A stretch of DNA of 64,000 nucleotides from Prosthecobacter gellanilyticus (GCF_007992435.1 NZ_BKAG01000043.1:1-64000), one strand, 5' to 3'; numbered from the stretch's first letter, positions 40,389 through 51,608 are shown. Notes: generated by a model not told the origin, from the sequence alone. Translations and numbers: made by a program.

Positions 40389-40520
40389 ATCTAACCGGCG
40401 GCGATTCACAAGATTGGAATCTCCTCCTCTTTCGACAATAAAACCGAGGCACAACGTCGCTTTGACTCTCATCAAAGGTCGGTAGACACCCCGGTCTAGT
40501 TCCCGAAAAAGTGAGAGCGA

Positions 40521-40548
40521 AACTAGGGTGTTTGGCAGGTCTGTCAAA
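40521..40548 (-). promoter_or_regulatory. Candidate sigma70 promoter for tRNA-Thr-tuf
   Basis: TTGACA (40543-40548, read on the minus strand) is a perfect -35. After 16 bp there is TAGTTT (40521-40526), a modest -10. The transcript would start about 125 bp upstream of the tRNA-Thr 5' end. Confidence 0.5.
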
Positions 40549-40645
40549 GACAATTTGTTCCGATTGAAAGATTCTGAGTGATCTTAGCGAACCCTCAGGC
40601 CGCCACCTTACCCCCAAACAGTCTTCTGGCATCTCTATTTTAACC

Positions 40646-41503
40646 ATGTCCCGCCTGCTTTTTCTCCCTTTTCTTGCCAGTCTGGCACTTTCCGTCACCG
40701 CGGCGGATGACTACAAGCTCGGCCCCCTCTCCCAGGAGAACCCGGCCGTGCCGAAGGGCAAGGTGACCCAGATGCCGGTGCATGAGTCCAAAATCTTCCC
40801 CGGCACCAAGCGCGACTGGTGGATCTACGTCCCGGCCCAATACACCCCGGAGAAGCCTGCCAACCTCATGGTCTTCCAGGACGGTCACGACTATGTCGGC
40901 ACCAAGGGGGCCTGGCGTGTGCCGGTGGTTTTTGACAACCTCATCGCCAGCGGGGACATGAAGCCCACCATCGCCGTGTTTCTGAATCCGGGGCACATCG
41001 GCGACACCAAGCCTGCCAGCGCCTGGAAGAACAACAACCGTGGCAAGGAGTATAACTCGTTAGGTGATGCCTATGCCCGCTTCCTTTTGGAGGAGATTTT
41101 ACCCCGGGTGACGAAGGACTACCACCTAACCGATGATCCGGAAGGCTGGGGCATCGGAGGAGCCAGCAGCGGGGCCATCTGCGCCTTCACCGTGGCCTGG
41201 GAACGGCCCAACCAATTTCGCAAAGTCTTCTCCACCATCGGCAGTTATGTCGACCTCGCCGGAGGTCACGTCTACCCTGCCCTGATCCGCATCACGGAGC
41301 GCAAACCCATCCGTGTTTACCTCCAGGACGGCACGGGAGACATCGACAACCAGTTCGGCAACTGGCCCGTGGCAAACCGCCAGATGGACGCCGCGCTGAC
41401 CTTCATGAAGTATGATCACACTTTCACGTTAGGTGATGGCGCGCATAACTCCAAGCATGGCGCCAGCATCTTCCCTGAGGCCATGAAATGGCTGTGGAGG
41501 TGA
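40646..41503 (+). CDS. Secreted alpha/beta-hydrolase esterase (Fes/CE1-like), 285 aa
   Basis: A signal peptide (MSRLLFLPFLASLALSVTAAD) leads into an esterase of the enterochelin-esterase/feruloyl-esterase-like group. Features are RDWWIYVPAQYTPEKPANLMVFQDG, then GIGGASSGAICAF with nucleophile Ser174 in GASSG, an Asp candidate in YLQDGTGD, and His267 in GDGAHNSKHG followed by PEAMKWLW. In PVC bacteria such proteins are often linked to carbohydrate ester removal. Its head-to-head position with tuf gives no functional clue. Confidence 0.85.
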   Translation: MSRLLFLPFLASLALSVTAADDYKLGPLSQENPAVPKGKVTQMPVHESKIFPGTKRDWWIYVPAQYTPEKPANLMVFQDGHDYVGTKGAWRVPVVFDNLIASGDMKPTIAVFLNPGHIGDTKPASAWKNNNRGKEYNSLGDAYARFLLEEILPRVTKDYHLTDDPEGWGIGGASSGAICAFTVAWERPNQFRKVFSTIGSYVDLAGGHVYPALIRITERKPIRVYLQDGTGDIDNQFGNWPVANRQMDAALTFMKYDHTFTLGDGAHNSKHGASIFPEAMKWLWR

Positions 41504-41518
41504 CCTTGTTTCAAGGCA

Positions 41519-43162
41519 TCACTTCACCGTGATCTGGGCATCCAGGAACTCGAACGGCACACGCACGGTACCGATGACTTCGCGCCCGAAAATGGCCAGT
41601 TCGGTCTCTTGGGAGGAGGCGCTTGGGGCAGGCCCCAGCTCTGGAAATCCCCACCAGCGATCATGAGTCGAGATGCTGATCTGCTCCGTGAAGCGCCGGT
41701 GCCGCAGGAGCGGATGGTTTTCTGTCCAGCCCCGGATGGCATTCAGGCGGGCGGGCTTTCCCGCCCCGCGCTGAAGGCCAAAGAAACCGTGCCCCGAGAT
41801 CCCCATATGGAGTGAGTCACGGAAGTCGTGCAAGTTCGCGTCGAAGACGTCCACCTCAGCCATGAACTGAACCTGACCTGCGGGTCGATCCACCTTGCTG
41901 AGCTCAATGCGAACGCCGTCTGCAGACCAGGTCATGCCATTCTCAACCGGCAGTACCTTCTCCAGGCGAGCGCGGTAGAGGCTGAAGACAGCGTCGCCTT
42001 TGAAGCTGACCTGCATCACCTCTCCACGACGCCGTTCTGGCAGAGTCCCCTGCCCCAGCGGCAGATAAAAGGTCATGCCTTTCAGCAGTGCATCTTTCGA
42101 AGGTGGCGGGTTTCCCGGAATGGCGTGAAAAGCCGCGTCAGGGTGCACACCCCAGTCCGGAGCCGCGGCGCTGCGGCGGAGCTCATGCCACTCCCCCTGT
42201 CCGGCCACATGGAAGGAGCCTCCAGCGCTTTCAAAATCCGCATACACGCCCGCCGGCAGTCCTTGGAGTTGAAGATGCTGGCGAAATTCCATCTCACCGC
42301 CTGAGCGGCCCAGGGTGGATACGATCCGCTGGTCTGCGTTCAGGCTCAGGGCCAGTTCGGAAACCGCCTCGGAAGCCTTTTCCAGGAACTGCCGTGGCCG
42401 GTCCACGGTGAGGGTCAAGTCACCACCCGGGGTCACAACGGGATCCGCCGGACAGATCAGGGGTCCGAAGCTGCCGTAGCTCATTCCGCCTCCGAGCATC
42501 GCCCCGAGCAGGATGCAGCCCACGCGCGGCCAGGCCGAAAGGCGGCCGTAACGGCCCAGCATGCCTCCCATAGCCCCCATGGCGAATGCCCCAAAGGCCA
42601 CGATGGCAGGCAGCGCATCCCGGGCGAAGGACATGAACATAAGCCCGTTGCCAAACATGAAAGTCACCAGCGCCAGAAGGAGGGCGGCCAGCCCGGTCCA
42701 GGTATTTCTGCTCAGGGCCGTATGAGGCAGACAGAGCATGCCCACCACCAGGGTCAGCAGACAGATGTCCTGCGCTAGAATGCCAGACGTCTGCAGGGCG
42801 CCTGCATCCATGCCCAGACGGAAAATCCGAATACCGAAGGCTAGAATCAGCGGCAGCAAGCCAAGAAGGACCAGCACGCCCGCCTTCCCTGCCACGACAC
42901 ACCAGCCACTGACGGGCCGCGTGCCGATGAAGCGCTCCGCCCCCACCGGCGGGTCCAGACTGAGCAGACGGCCTTGCAGCAGCAGCACCGCGAGACACAG
43001 CAGCCAGCCTAACCAAAAAGAGAGATTGTTCCAGCTCCAGTCCGCCGTGACATTCCCGCGCACAGGAATGACCACCAGGCCCGCAGCCAGCACCAGTGTG
43101 ACCACCCACCACGGGCAGGTGGCGCGCAGGTCTTTGAGAAGGAAATGCAGGGTCATTTTCAT
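41519..43162 (-). CDS. ABC-type permease-like membrane protein with large extracytoplasmic domain, 547 aa
   Basis: Begins MKMTLHFLLKDLRATCPWW. It has about six or seven membrane helices in the first 225 residues (for example WLGWLLCLAVLLLQGRLL and DICLLTLVVGMLCLP), then a soluble C-terminal domain of about 310 residues without a recognised fold. It is the last gene of the GntR-ABC operon, only 5 bp after its paralogue, and both are exactly 547 residues with the same opening pattern. It is probably half of an ABC-2-type exporter. The substrate is unknown. Confidence 0.68.
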   Translation of the reverse strand: MKMTLHFLLKDLRATCPWWVVTLVLAAGLVVIPVRGNVTADWSWNNLSFWLGWLLCLAVLLLQGRLLSLDPPVGAERFIGTRPVSGWCVVAGKAGVLVLLGLLPLILAFGIRIFRLGMDAGALQTSGILAQDICLLTLVVGMLCLPHTALSRNTWTGLAALLLALVTFMFGNGLMFMSFARDALPAIVAFGAFAMGAMGGMLGRYGRLSAWPRVGCILLGAMLGGGMSYGSFGPLICPADPVVTPGGDLTLTVDRPRQFLEKASEAVSELALSLNADQRIVSTLGRSGGEMEFRQHLQLQGLPAGVYADFESAGGSFHVAGQGEWHELRRSAAAPDWGVHPDAAFHAIPGNPPPSKDALLKGMTFYLPLGQGTLPERRRGEVMQVSFKGDAVFSLYRARLEKVLPVENGMTWSADGVRIELSKVDRPAGQVQFMAEVDVFDANLHDFRDSLHMGISGHGFFGLQRGAGKPARLNAIRGWTENHPLLRHRRFTEQISISTHDRWWGFPELGPAPSASSQETELAIFGREVIGTVRVPFEFLDAQITVK

Positions 43163-43167
43163 GATTT

Positions 43168-44811
43168 TTATCTCCGATGATCCACTGTGACCTCGCCTTC
43201 ATAGCGATGGCGGCATCGACCGATGCTCTCGCGCTTCACCACGTAGAGCCGTGCTTTTTGCGCCCAGAAGGGATCCACCCGCACCCTCCGGCCTTCCGCA
43301 TTCATGATGGCGTAGAAGGCGGTCAGGGAGAGCTCTTCCACGGTCAGGCTGGAGGTCATGCCCCTGCTGCTGGTGTCGCTGCTACGGGCGGTGATCTCCT
43401 GCCGCTCAGGATGTGCGGCAAAGATCTGGAACGCGGGATTCTGATCGGCCAGCGAGACATGAGCGGCCTTGGGGAAGAAGCTGGTGAGCAGGAGCTTCAG
43501 ATAGAGTGTGCCGCCGCTGGATGACACCTCCTGCACCTTCACCGAGCGCCCCTCATGAGCGAAGAACGTGCCAGCCTCCAGAGGCAGCTCTGCGAGAATC
43601 ACGGGACGAAACCACGAGACATCGAGACGTCCCGCCATCCTCACCTTGGCATCATTCAGAAGCGGTGTCTGGGTGGCCACGCGGAGCTGGGGCCGGTTGT
43701 CATTCAGGAAAAAAGGTTCGGCCTGCTCAGCTCCATGATGATTCACGAGATTCCGCAAAATCTGCAGAGGTGTCGATGGGTAGAAGCTCTGCCAGCCTTT
43801 CGCCTCCCCGGTCAAAAGTTTTTGGGTGGAGTCCACGGACTTTCCATCTCCCAACCAGAGTGGCTCATAGGTTTGATCGATCACATGCGGCCATTCGATG
43901 GCCCCAGCGGGCATTTCGAACTTCAAGGGATCTGTGTGGTAGGTGTAAGCCTCTCCCCTGACGTGGTAGGCGAGGCTCAGCTCACCTTCACAACTGACCC
44001 GAACCTGCTTCTCCAGCTCGGCAACACGAGACTGGTCGGTGGCAACCACAGGCTGCCTGCCCCCCGTCAGGTCCCAAGGCCAGTATTGCTCGGCCAGTAA
44101 TCTTGCGCTGGCGATGCCAAGGATCGCCAGCACCCAGACGTGCCATCGGCGCCGGGCCAGCAGCATGCCGGCGATCACAAAGCCTCCTGCAAGCGTGAGA
44201 CTCTGCGCCACTAAACTGCGGCTGATCATCAAATCAAAGCCGCTCACATGATCTCCGTCTTCAAAGCCAAAGCTCGATGAACTGGGAGGACTCAGCACGA
44301 GGAGTGTGAAGATCAGCGGGACCAGGCAGACCAGGGCGGCGATGCGATGATTGCGGATGAGCACGGCGATCAAGGCCATGACACCATAGGCACCGCTGAT
44401 GCGCAGAAAGGCCCGGCTGATGAACTTCACATAGTCCGACGAGTCGAGGTCCAGCCGGTAGCACATGAGCTGCAGCAACATCGCAGCCAGCACCGGGAGC
44501 ATAAGAAACAGCGCCCAGCAGAGAAACTTCGGCAGCCAGCGCATCATTGGACTCAGCGGCCGGGTTTGCATGAAGCCCTTGGTGTCCCACGGGTGATCCA
44601 GATGAATCCAGGCCACCAGCAGCGCCATCATCATGCTGACAACCAAGAGCAGGCTGGCGAAGTGCACGAGTGGCACTGACCAATGAGGCTCATCCACCCA
44701 TCGCTGCGCCAGCGGCACGCAGAGCGCGGCCAGCACACAGATGGCAAAAAAGATGAGCTGGCTGCGGACATGCCGCAGGTCCTTGCCCATGAGATGGAGC
44801 AGCATTTTCAT
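43168..44811 (-). CDS. ABC-type permease-like membrane protein, 547 aa
   Basis: Begins MKMLLHLMGKDLRHVRSQL, like the following gene. The N-terminal region has about six helices, including LLLVVSMMMALLVAWIHLDHPW and a TKGFMQTRPLSP segment equivalent to the partner's GAERFIGTRPVSG. A large soluble domain follows from about residue 250. The start overlaps the ABC ATPase stop (ATGA), so the genes are translationally coupled. Confidence 0.68.
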   Translation of the reverse strand: MKMLLHLMGKDLRHVRSQLIFFAICVLAALCVPLAQRWVDEPHWSVPLVHFASLLLVVSMMMALLVAWIHLDHPWDTKGFMQTRPLSPMMRWLPKFLCWALFLMLPVLAAMLLQLMCYRLDLDSSDYVKFISRAFLRISGAYGVMALIAVLIRNHRIAALVCLVPLIFTLLVLSPPSSSSFGFEDGDHVSGFDLMISRSLVAQSLTLAGGFVIAGMLLARRRWHVWVLAILGIASARLLAEQYWPWDLTGGRQPVVATDQSRVAELEKQVRVSCEGELSLAYHVRGEAYTYHTDPLKFEMPAGAIEWPHVIDQTYEPLWLGDGKSVDSTQKLLTGEAKGWQSFYPSTPLQILRNLVNHHGAEQAEPFFLNDNRPQLRVATQTPLLNDAKVRMAGRLDVSWFRPVILAELPLEAGTFFAHEGRSVKVQEVSSSGGTLYLKLLLTSFFPKAAHVSLADQNPAFQIFAAHPERQEITARSSDTSSRGMTSSLTVEELSLTAFYAIMNAEGRRVRVDPFWAQKARLYVVKRESIGRCRHRYEGEVTVDHRR

Positions 44812-45698
44812 ACAGCGCGGGATTGATAGCTGCGTGCCAGCACCAGGAAGATCTCCTGCAAAGACATGGAACGGATCTCCACGGCGCTGCTGAAGCGCTC
44901 GCGCAGACGTCCCTCCGCCTCCGGTGTCCAGCGGGTCAGGGTGAAGCTGGTATTGCTGTCACTCTGCTGCGGATCCAGCACACCCTCCAGCGGCCAGTCT
45001 TCCGGCCACCGGTCAAAGAGCTGCACACGGCGGAAGCGCTGCTGCAGGTCATTCAGAGATTCACTCAGTTCCAGCCGCCCTTTCTCCAGAATGATCACCT
45101 GGTCCGCCAGCTTCTCCACTTCCGCGATGTCATGCGTGGAGAAGAACACGGACCATTCATTCTGCTGCGTGAGTTCCAGCAGGCCGCTGAGAAACTCATC
45201 CTTCACCAGCACGTCCAAGCCGCTGAAAGGTTCATCGAGGATCAGCAACTCCGGGCGGTAGGCCAGTGACAACAGCAGCGCCAGCTTCCGCTGTTCCCCT
45301 AACGAACAATGCTTGATCTTGCGATCCAGCGGCAGGGTGAACTTGCGGGTGAGGTCCGCTTCAAACTGCCGGTCCCACTGCGGATACAGCTCGCGCGTGA
45401 AGGCGATCAGCTCGCCCATTTTCATCCAGTCGTAGAGCTTTTGATTCTCGGACACGTAGCCGATGCGCTGCCAGTCCTCCGGACGCAGTTTCTGCGCATC
45501 CTTGCCACGCAGCCTCGCCTGCCCGGAGGTGGGTTTCACCAGTCCGGCCAGCATCTTGATGGTGGTGGTCTTGCCCGCGCCATTGCGGCCCAGGAAGGCG
45601 CACAGGGTTCCGCGCGGCACGCTGAGGTTCAGATCATGCACGGCCTCCTGCCTGCCATAGCGGCGGGAGAGGTTTTCAGTCTCGATGATGGTGTTCAT
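44808..45698 (-). CDS. ABC transporter ATPase subunit, 296 aa
   Basis: Walker A GRNGAGKTT, Q-loop YVSENQ, signature CSLGEQRK (normally LSGGQ), Walker B LLILDEPFSGLD, and switch His in FFSTHD. The C-terminal extension of about 80 residues is typical of ABC-2/YtrB-like exporters. It overlaps GntR and permease genes by 4 bp on both sides. It should energise the two 547-residue membrane proteins. Confidence 0.9.
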   Translation of the reverse strand: MNTIIETENLSRRYGRQEAVHDLNLSVPRGTLCAFLGRNGAGKTTTIKMLAGLVKPTSGQARLRGKDAQKLRPEDWQRIGYVSENQKLYDWMKMGELIAFTRELYPQWDRQFEADLTRKFTLPLDRKIKHCSLGEQRKLALLLSLAYRPELLILDEPFSGLDVLVKDEFLSGLLELTQQNEWSVFFSTHDIAEVEKLADQVIILEKGRLELSESLNDLQQRFRRVQLFDRWPEDWPLEGVLDPQQSDSNTSFTLTRWTPEAEGRLRERFSSAVEIRSMSLQEIFLVLARSYQSRAV

Positions 45699-46093
45699 GA
45701 GTTGGAGTCGAGGTTGATCTTCAGTTCACGGCACTTGGCCCGGAGGAGTTCGAGGAGCGTGGCTTCATCCACGGCCTGATGAGCCGCCTCGATGACCAGG
45801 CGCTCCAGAAGCGGTGCCAGTGCCTCGCGCTGCTGGCGGACTGTGCTGACCGACCGCGTGGCGATGTAACACCCCTGCCCTGGATGCACTTCCAGCAGCC
45901 CCAGCGAGGTCAGCTCCGTCACGGCCTTCTGCACCGTGTTTGGGTTCACCCGCAGTTCCGCGCTGATGGCCCGGACGGAAGGAAAGCGGTCTCCTTCCTT
46001 CAGCCTGCCGCTGGCCACGGCCCGGCGCACCGCCTCCACGATCTGCTCATAGATCGGGGCGCCTGCGGTGAGCTCGATGGGGAACGGTAGCAT
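45695..46093 (-). CDS. GntR-family regulator of YtrA type, 132 aa
   Basis: A winged-helix DNA-binding domain (PIYEQIVEAVRRAVASGRLK, then FPSVRAISAELRVNPNTVQKAVTELTSLGLL) with only a short C-terminal helical tail, the YtrA subfamily layout. An open extension to 46357 runs into the repeat element and is not credible; the ATG at 46093 is preferred. YtrA regulators usually repress their own operon with an ABC transporter, and here the ATPase gene overlaps by 4 bp and the operator lies next to the start codon. Confidence 0.9.
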   Translation of the reverse strand: MLPFPIELTAGAPIYEQIVEAVRRAVASGRLKEGDRFPSVRAISAELRVNPNTVQKAVTELTSLGLLEVHPGQGCYIATRSVSTVRQQREALAPLLERLVIEAAHQAVDEATLLELLRAKCRELKINLDSNS

Positions 46094-46099
46094 GTTTTT

Positions 46100-46131
46100 G
46101 TGTATTACGTGTATTATGTTAACTAATACAC
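46100..46131 (-). promoter_or_regulatory. YtrA-type operator and overlapping promoter
   Basis: Perfect half-sites GTGTATTA (46109-46116) and TAATACAC (46124-46131) are separated by 7 bp. A third copy, GTGTATTA, lies at 46100-46107 in direct orientation. It begins 7 bp upstream of the gntR ATG. On the minus strand TTGCGT (46140-46145) and TAACAT 17 bp on could form a promoter whose -10 sits in the operator. Autoregulation is the likely function. Confidence 0.8.
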
Positions 46132-46175
46132 TCAGTTCACGCAAGAGTTTATTTTTTGTCTGCGGGAGAGGCTGA

Positions 46176-46346
46176 GGAGTCGCGGAGCGTCCAGGAGTGC
46201 GGTGGCAAGCGCTCAAGCGCGACACCGCTGGTGCGCAGAAAGCGTCTTCGTTGTTAGGCGGCGCTGTGTGCGCACGAGAGCGGTGTCGACGATGCACGGT
46301 GACCCGTGCATCTCTGCCACCGCACTCCGGGACGCTTCGCGACTTC
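46176..46346. repeat. MITE-like element, copy 2, 171 bp with 32-bp terminal inverted repeats
   Basis: Ends 46176-46207 and 46315-46346 are inverted repeats with three mismatches. Their consensus, AGTCGCG(A/G)AGCGTCC, matches the elements at 14.4 and 63.9 kb. Nested inside are GACACCGCT/AGCGGTGTC (46221-46229 and 46279-46287) and a perfect 9-bp hairpin GATGCACGG/CCGTGCATC. It lies between the clpC terminator and the gntR operator. No coding potential. Confidence 0.82.
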
Positions 46347-46356
46347 AACACGCGCA

Positions 46357-46391
46357 CAAAAAAACCCGCGCCACTTTCATGACGCGGGTTT
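46357..46391 (-). terminator. Rho-independent terminator after clpC
   Basis: A 9-bp stem AAACCCGCG/CGCGGGTTT (46362-46370 and 46383-46391) is followed on the minus strand by a run of seven T. It lies 25 bp after the clpC stop. Confidence 0.92.
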
Positions 46392-46415
46392 CTTGTGATT
46401 TGATTCAGCTCAATC

Positions 46416-48962
<2,547 letters not shown>

Positions 48963-49286
48963 TAGAGGAGAGGGTCAGCGGCTGACTTGGAGAATGTCCT
49001 TCCGCGTGAAAGCTAAATCGCGCGCAAGGCAGAGCAAGCAAATGCCTTTGAAATTCATCAATGGCAGCAACCATGCCAGGAACGGCTTTTCCCCCTTCAA
49101 GCTTCACTGAAATGGCTGCAATCATCGGTTTCAAAAAGGTTTACGACCAACGTCCCCTTCCAGATGATTTCTCAAAAAGCATTTTTGGAGAACGCCGATC
49201 AAAAGATCAGACATTAACTCCAGGCCATAGCTTCAAAAGTTCTTCAGAGGTTCCAAAACATCCGTTTCCTCAACTTTTCAAAAAGA
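48963..49286. other. Non-coding gap upstream of clpC
   Basis: A 324-bp AT-richer interval, expected to hold the clpC promoter. Many AAAAG/CTTTT words are present, but I cannot single out a convincing -35/-10 pair or a CtsR/CIRCE-type operator. No gene is supported here. Confidence 0.5.
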
Positions 49287-49766
49287 TCAGGCAAGGCGCG
49301 TGTGGATATGCTTCAAGACTCCCGCACAGCCATCCTCCAGCAGGTCCAGCACATGCTCGAACCCCTGCGGACCGCCATAATAAGGGTCAGGGACCTCCCT
49401 GGCGTCATGCACGGTGCAGAACTCGCAGAAGTAGCGGATCTTGGCTGAATGGCGTCTGGCGGGATCGAAGGGCTGGATGTCCTGATGGTTTTGGTCATCC
49501 ATGATCAAGACGAGGTCAAAGTCCGCCAAATCCTGCGGAGTCACCTGCCGGGCCAGATGGACGAGCTCGAGCCCGCGTGTGGCTGCCGCCTTGCGCATGC
49601 GAGCATCCGACTGGTTCCCCGCATGCCAGCCACCTGTGCCTGCGGAGTCGATGTGGATGCGCTCATGCAGCCCGGCTTCCCGGACCATGCGCAGCATCAC
49701 CCCCTCCGCTGCCGGTGAGCGGCAGATGTTTCCCATGCAGACGAAGAGGAGGCGGAAGGTGGTCAT
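49287..49766 (-). CDS. Low-molecular-weight protein-tyrosine phosphatase family, 159 aa
   Basis: P-loop V-C10-MGNIC-R16-SPAAEG (CX5R) at the N-terminus and the acid loop VPDPYYGGPQGF near the C-terminus, both diagnostic. Members dephosphorylate tyrosine, and some (YwlE-like) dephosphorylate arginine. That is of interest because McsA/McsB/ClpC are encoded nearby, but YwlE usually has Thr next to the catalytic Cys whereas here it is Met, so the substrate is open. The start ATG 49766 lies 41 bp after crcB. Confidence 0.9.
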   Translation of the reverse strand: MTTFRLLFVCMGNICRSPAAEGVMLRMVREAGLHERIHIDSAGTGGWHAGNQSDARMRKAAATRGLELVHLARQVTPQDLADFDLVLIMDDQNHQDIQPFDPARRHSAKIRYFCEFCTVHDAREVPDPYYGGPQGFEHVLDLLEDGCAGVLKHIHTRLA

Positions 49767-49807
49767 GAGCGAGATGGGCGCAGCGATGAGGGATAAAAGA
49801 TCAGGGA

Positions 49808-50188
49808 TTATGAGAAGAGTATCTGGCCTAGCTTGAGGCCCAGTGCGGCGGCCAGGATGCCAGCGACCATGCTGCCTAGCATATTTAATAGAGCGAGCAT
49901 GGGATGGTTGTTGATCCAGAGCTGGAGGGTGTCGTTCGCCAGGCTCGAAAAGGTGGTATAGCCGCCGAGCACGCCGGTGGCGGCAAAGAGCCAGGGGGCG
50001 GCGTCCCTGGCCTTCATGACAGGCACGGCCACGAGGAAGCCGATGATGAAGCTGCCGAGCAGGTTCGCGATCAGCACTCCGCGCGGAAAGGTGCCGTCCG
50101 GCCAGACCCGCTGAGCCGCCAGGATGGTCCAGTAGCGCAGCACTGAGCCGAGACCGCCACCGAGGAAAACGAGGAGGGAGAGCTTCAT
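49808..50188 (-). CDS. crcB: Fluoride channel CrcB/Fluc, 126 aa
   Basis: A small four-helix membrane protein that dimerises to export fluoride. GGGLGSVLRYW, the TFPRGVLIANLLGSFIIGF segment with the conserved Asn, and the TTFSSLANDT motif (central Phe and Na-binding region) are present. No fluoride riboswitch is recognisable upstream. It is probably co-transcribed with the phosphatase gene. Confidence 0.93.
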   Translation of the reverse strand: MKLSLLVFLGGGLGSVLRYWTILAAQRVWPDGTFPRGVLIANLLGSFIIGFLVAVPVMKARDAAPWLFAATGVLGGYTTFSSLANDTLQLWINNHPMLALLNMLGSMVAGILAAALGLKLGQILFS

Positions 50189-50315
50189 CGGAACGTCTTA
50201 GCTTCAAGCCGGGGCATGTGCAAATATAGAGGAAGAAGTGAGTCTTTCCTGGTTGGGGGAGCCTTCACAGCCTCCCAAGACGACATGCTGACGCCTGCCC
50301 GCTACATCATTCAGA

Positions 50316-51608
50316 TCACTGCGCCGAGGCCTTCTTGAAGAAGCGACGCCAGGCCAGGGCAAAGCCAGTCCACACCAGAAGCATGGCCGAGAGCGTGCAA
50401 AGCACGGCGATGGTCTGGCCGAAGAAGCCAAACAACTCACCGGTATGCAGGAAGCGGGCATACATGCGGAGGCGACGGCCCAGATTGAGCTGCTCGAAGT
50501 TGTCCGGGCTGGTCTGGATCTCTTTCTTCGCGAGATCGAGGTTCAGCATTGTGCGCAGATGCGGCTGGCCTCGGCCGCCCTTATCCAGCATGATCGGGAA
50601 GGGCCCGCCCGGAGCCTGGGGCATGCGCAGGCTGATGCTGCCCCAGCCAGCATGCTGGGTCTGCACTTGAGCCAGCAGGGCGTCCAGCCCTTCCACAGCC
50701 ACAGGCGGACCTGCGGGACGTTCGCCACCACGGCCTTCACCAGGAGGGCCACCCCCTTCACGGCGACGTTCACCCTCCGCAGGAGAGCCGCCACCTTCGC
50801 GGCGGCGCTCGCCTTCCGCACCTCCGGGACCACCAGGACCGCGGCGACCTTCGCCACCAGCACCGGGGCCGCCAGGGCCTGCTGCCATGGCTCCCGGGGG
50901 ACCTTGGCGCGGCGGAGGCGGCTCATTCCCGGTCATTTTAAAGAGCAGGTTGTTGGCCCAGGTGTAACTCATGATCAGTCCGGTGAGGATGATCAGCAGC
51001 ATGGGGAAGGAACTCCAGAAGCCAATGACGTTATGCCAGTTCCAGTCACGGGCGCGGCCCTTGAGCTTGCGATTGAAAAGCAGTGCTGCCTTCAGATTCG
51101 CCGCACGCCAGTGGCGCGGCCACCAGAGGTAGATGCCTGACACCAGCAGAAAACCAAAGAGCAGCGTGCCTGCTCCCGTGATGGCTTTGCCCACAGGACG
51201 CTCCAGCCCCGTCTGGGTGAGGAAGCGATGCCAGTCTGTGGCCGCGTGGAAGAAGTGATGCCAGCTCTCCGCGCCTGAACCCAAATTCTGACCTGTGTAG
51301 GGATTGAAGTAAAAAGTGCCTTCACGACCGATGCTGACCGTGACTGGCAAGGCAGGATCTGCCTTCACCGTCACACCGCTCGGTGAGAGATTTTCCGCGC
51401 GCGATTTCGCCACGATGGCCTCGACTCCGAGACGTGTGCTGCTGTCCGCAGGCACGGCCACACGCAGGTCACGGTTCGCCCAGTCCATGAGCTGTGTTTC
51501 ATACGCGATGAGCAGGCCGCTGACGGCCATGGAGAGCACGATGACTCCCACCAGCAAACCAGCGATGAGATGAGACCAGAAGATGAGGCGATGAAACGTG
51601 AGACGCAT
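50316..51608 (-). CDS. PepSY-associated TM protein (iron-uptake reductase-like), 430 aa
   Basis: The four-helix PepSY_TM fold: helix 1 with FWSHLIAGLLVGVIVLSMAVSG, helix 2 GAGTLLFGFLLVSGIYLWWPRHW, helix 3 FWSSFPMLLIILTGLIMSY, and helix 4 VLCTLSAMLLVWTGFALAWRR; conserved histidines suggest heme binding. Between helices 3 and 4, residues 228-302 are a Gly/Pro/Arg-rich run with tandem AEGERRREGGGSP-like repeats, absent from most relatives. It is the last gene of an iron operon with piuC and a TonB receptor; members are thought to reduce iron released from siderophores. Confidence 0.88.
   Translation of the reverse strand: MRLTFHRLIFWSHLIAGLLVGVIVLSMAVSGLLIAYETQLMDWANRDLRVAVPADSSTRLGVEAIVAKSRAENLSPSGVTVKADPALPVTVSIGREGTFYFNPYTGQNLGSGAESWHHFFHAATDWHRFLTQTGLERPVGKAITGAGTLLFGFLLVSGIYLWWPRHWRAANLKAALLFNRKLKGRARDWNWHNVIGFWSSFPMLLIILTGLIMSYTWANNLLFKMTGNEPPPPRQGPPGAMAAGPGGPGAGGEGRRGPGGPGGAEGERRREGGGSPAEGERRREGGGPPGEGRGGERPAGPPVAVEGLDALLAQVQTQHAGWGSISLRMPQAPGGPFPIMLDKGGRGQPHLRTMLNLDLAKKEIQTSPDNFEQLNLGRRLRMYARFLHTGELFGFFGQTIAVLCTLSAMLLVWTGFALAWRRFFKKASAQ

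Noticed and set aside
48963..49286. CtsR or CIRCE operator upstream of clpC
   Set aside because: No heptanucleotide direct repeat or CIRCE inverted repeat could be found.
49061..49504. Possible small plus-strand gene upstream of clpC
   Set aside because: The product is low-complexity Pro/Arg/His-rich, overlaps the LMW phosphatase antisense, and has no conserved motif.
50189..50315. Fluoride riboswitch upstream of crcB
   Set aside because: The conserved riboswitch core could not be found; only a short GGGAG/CTCCC hairpin is present.
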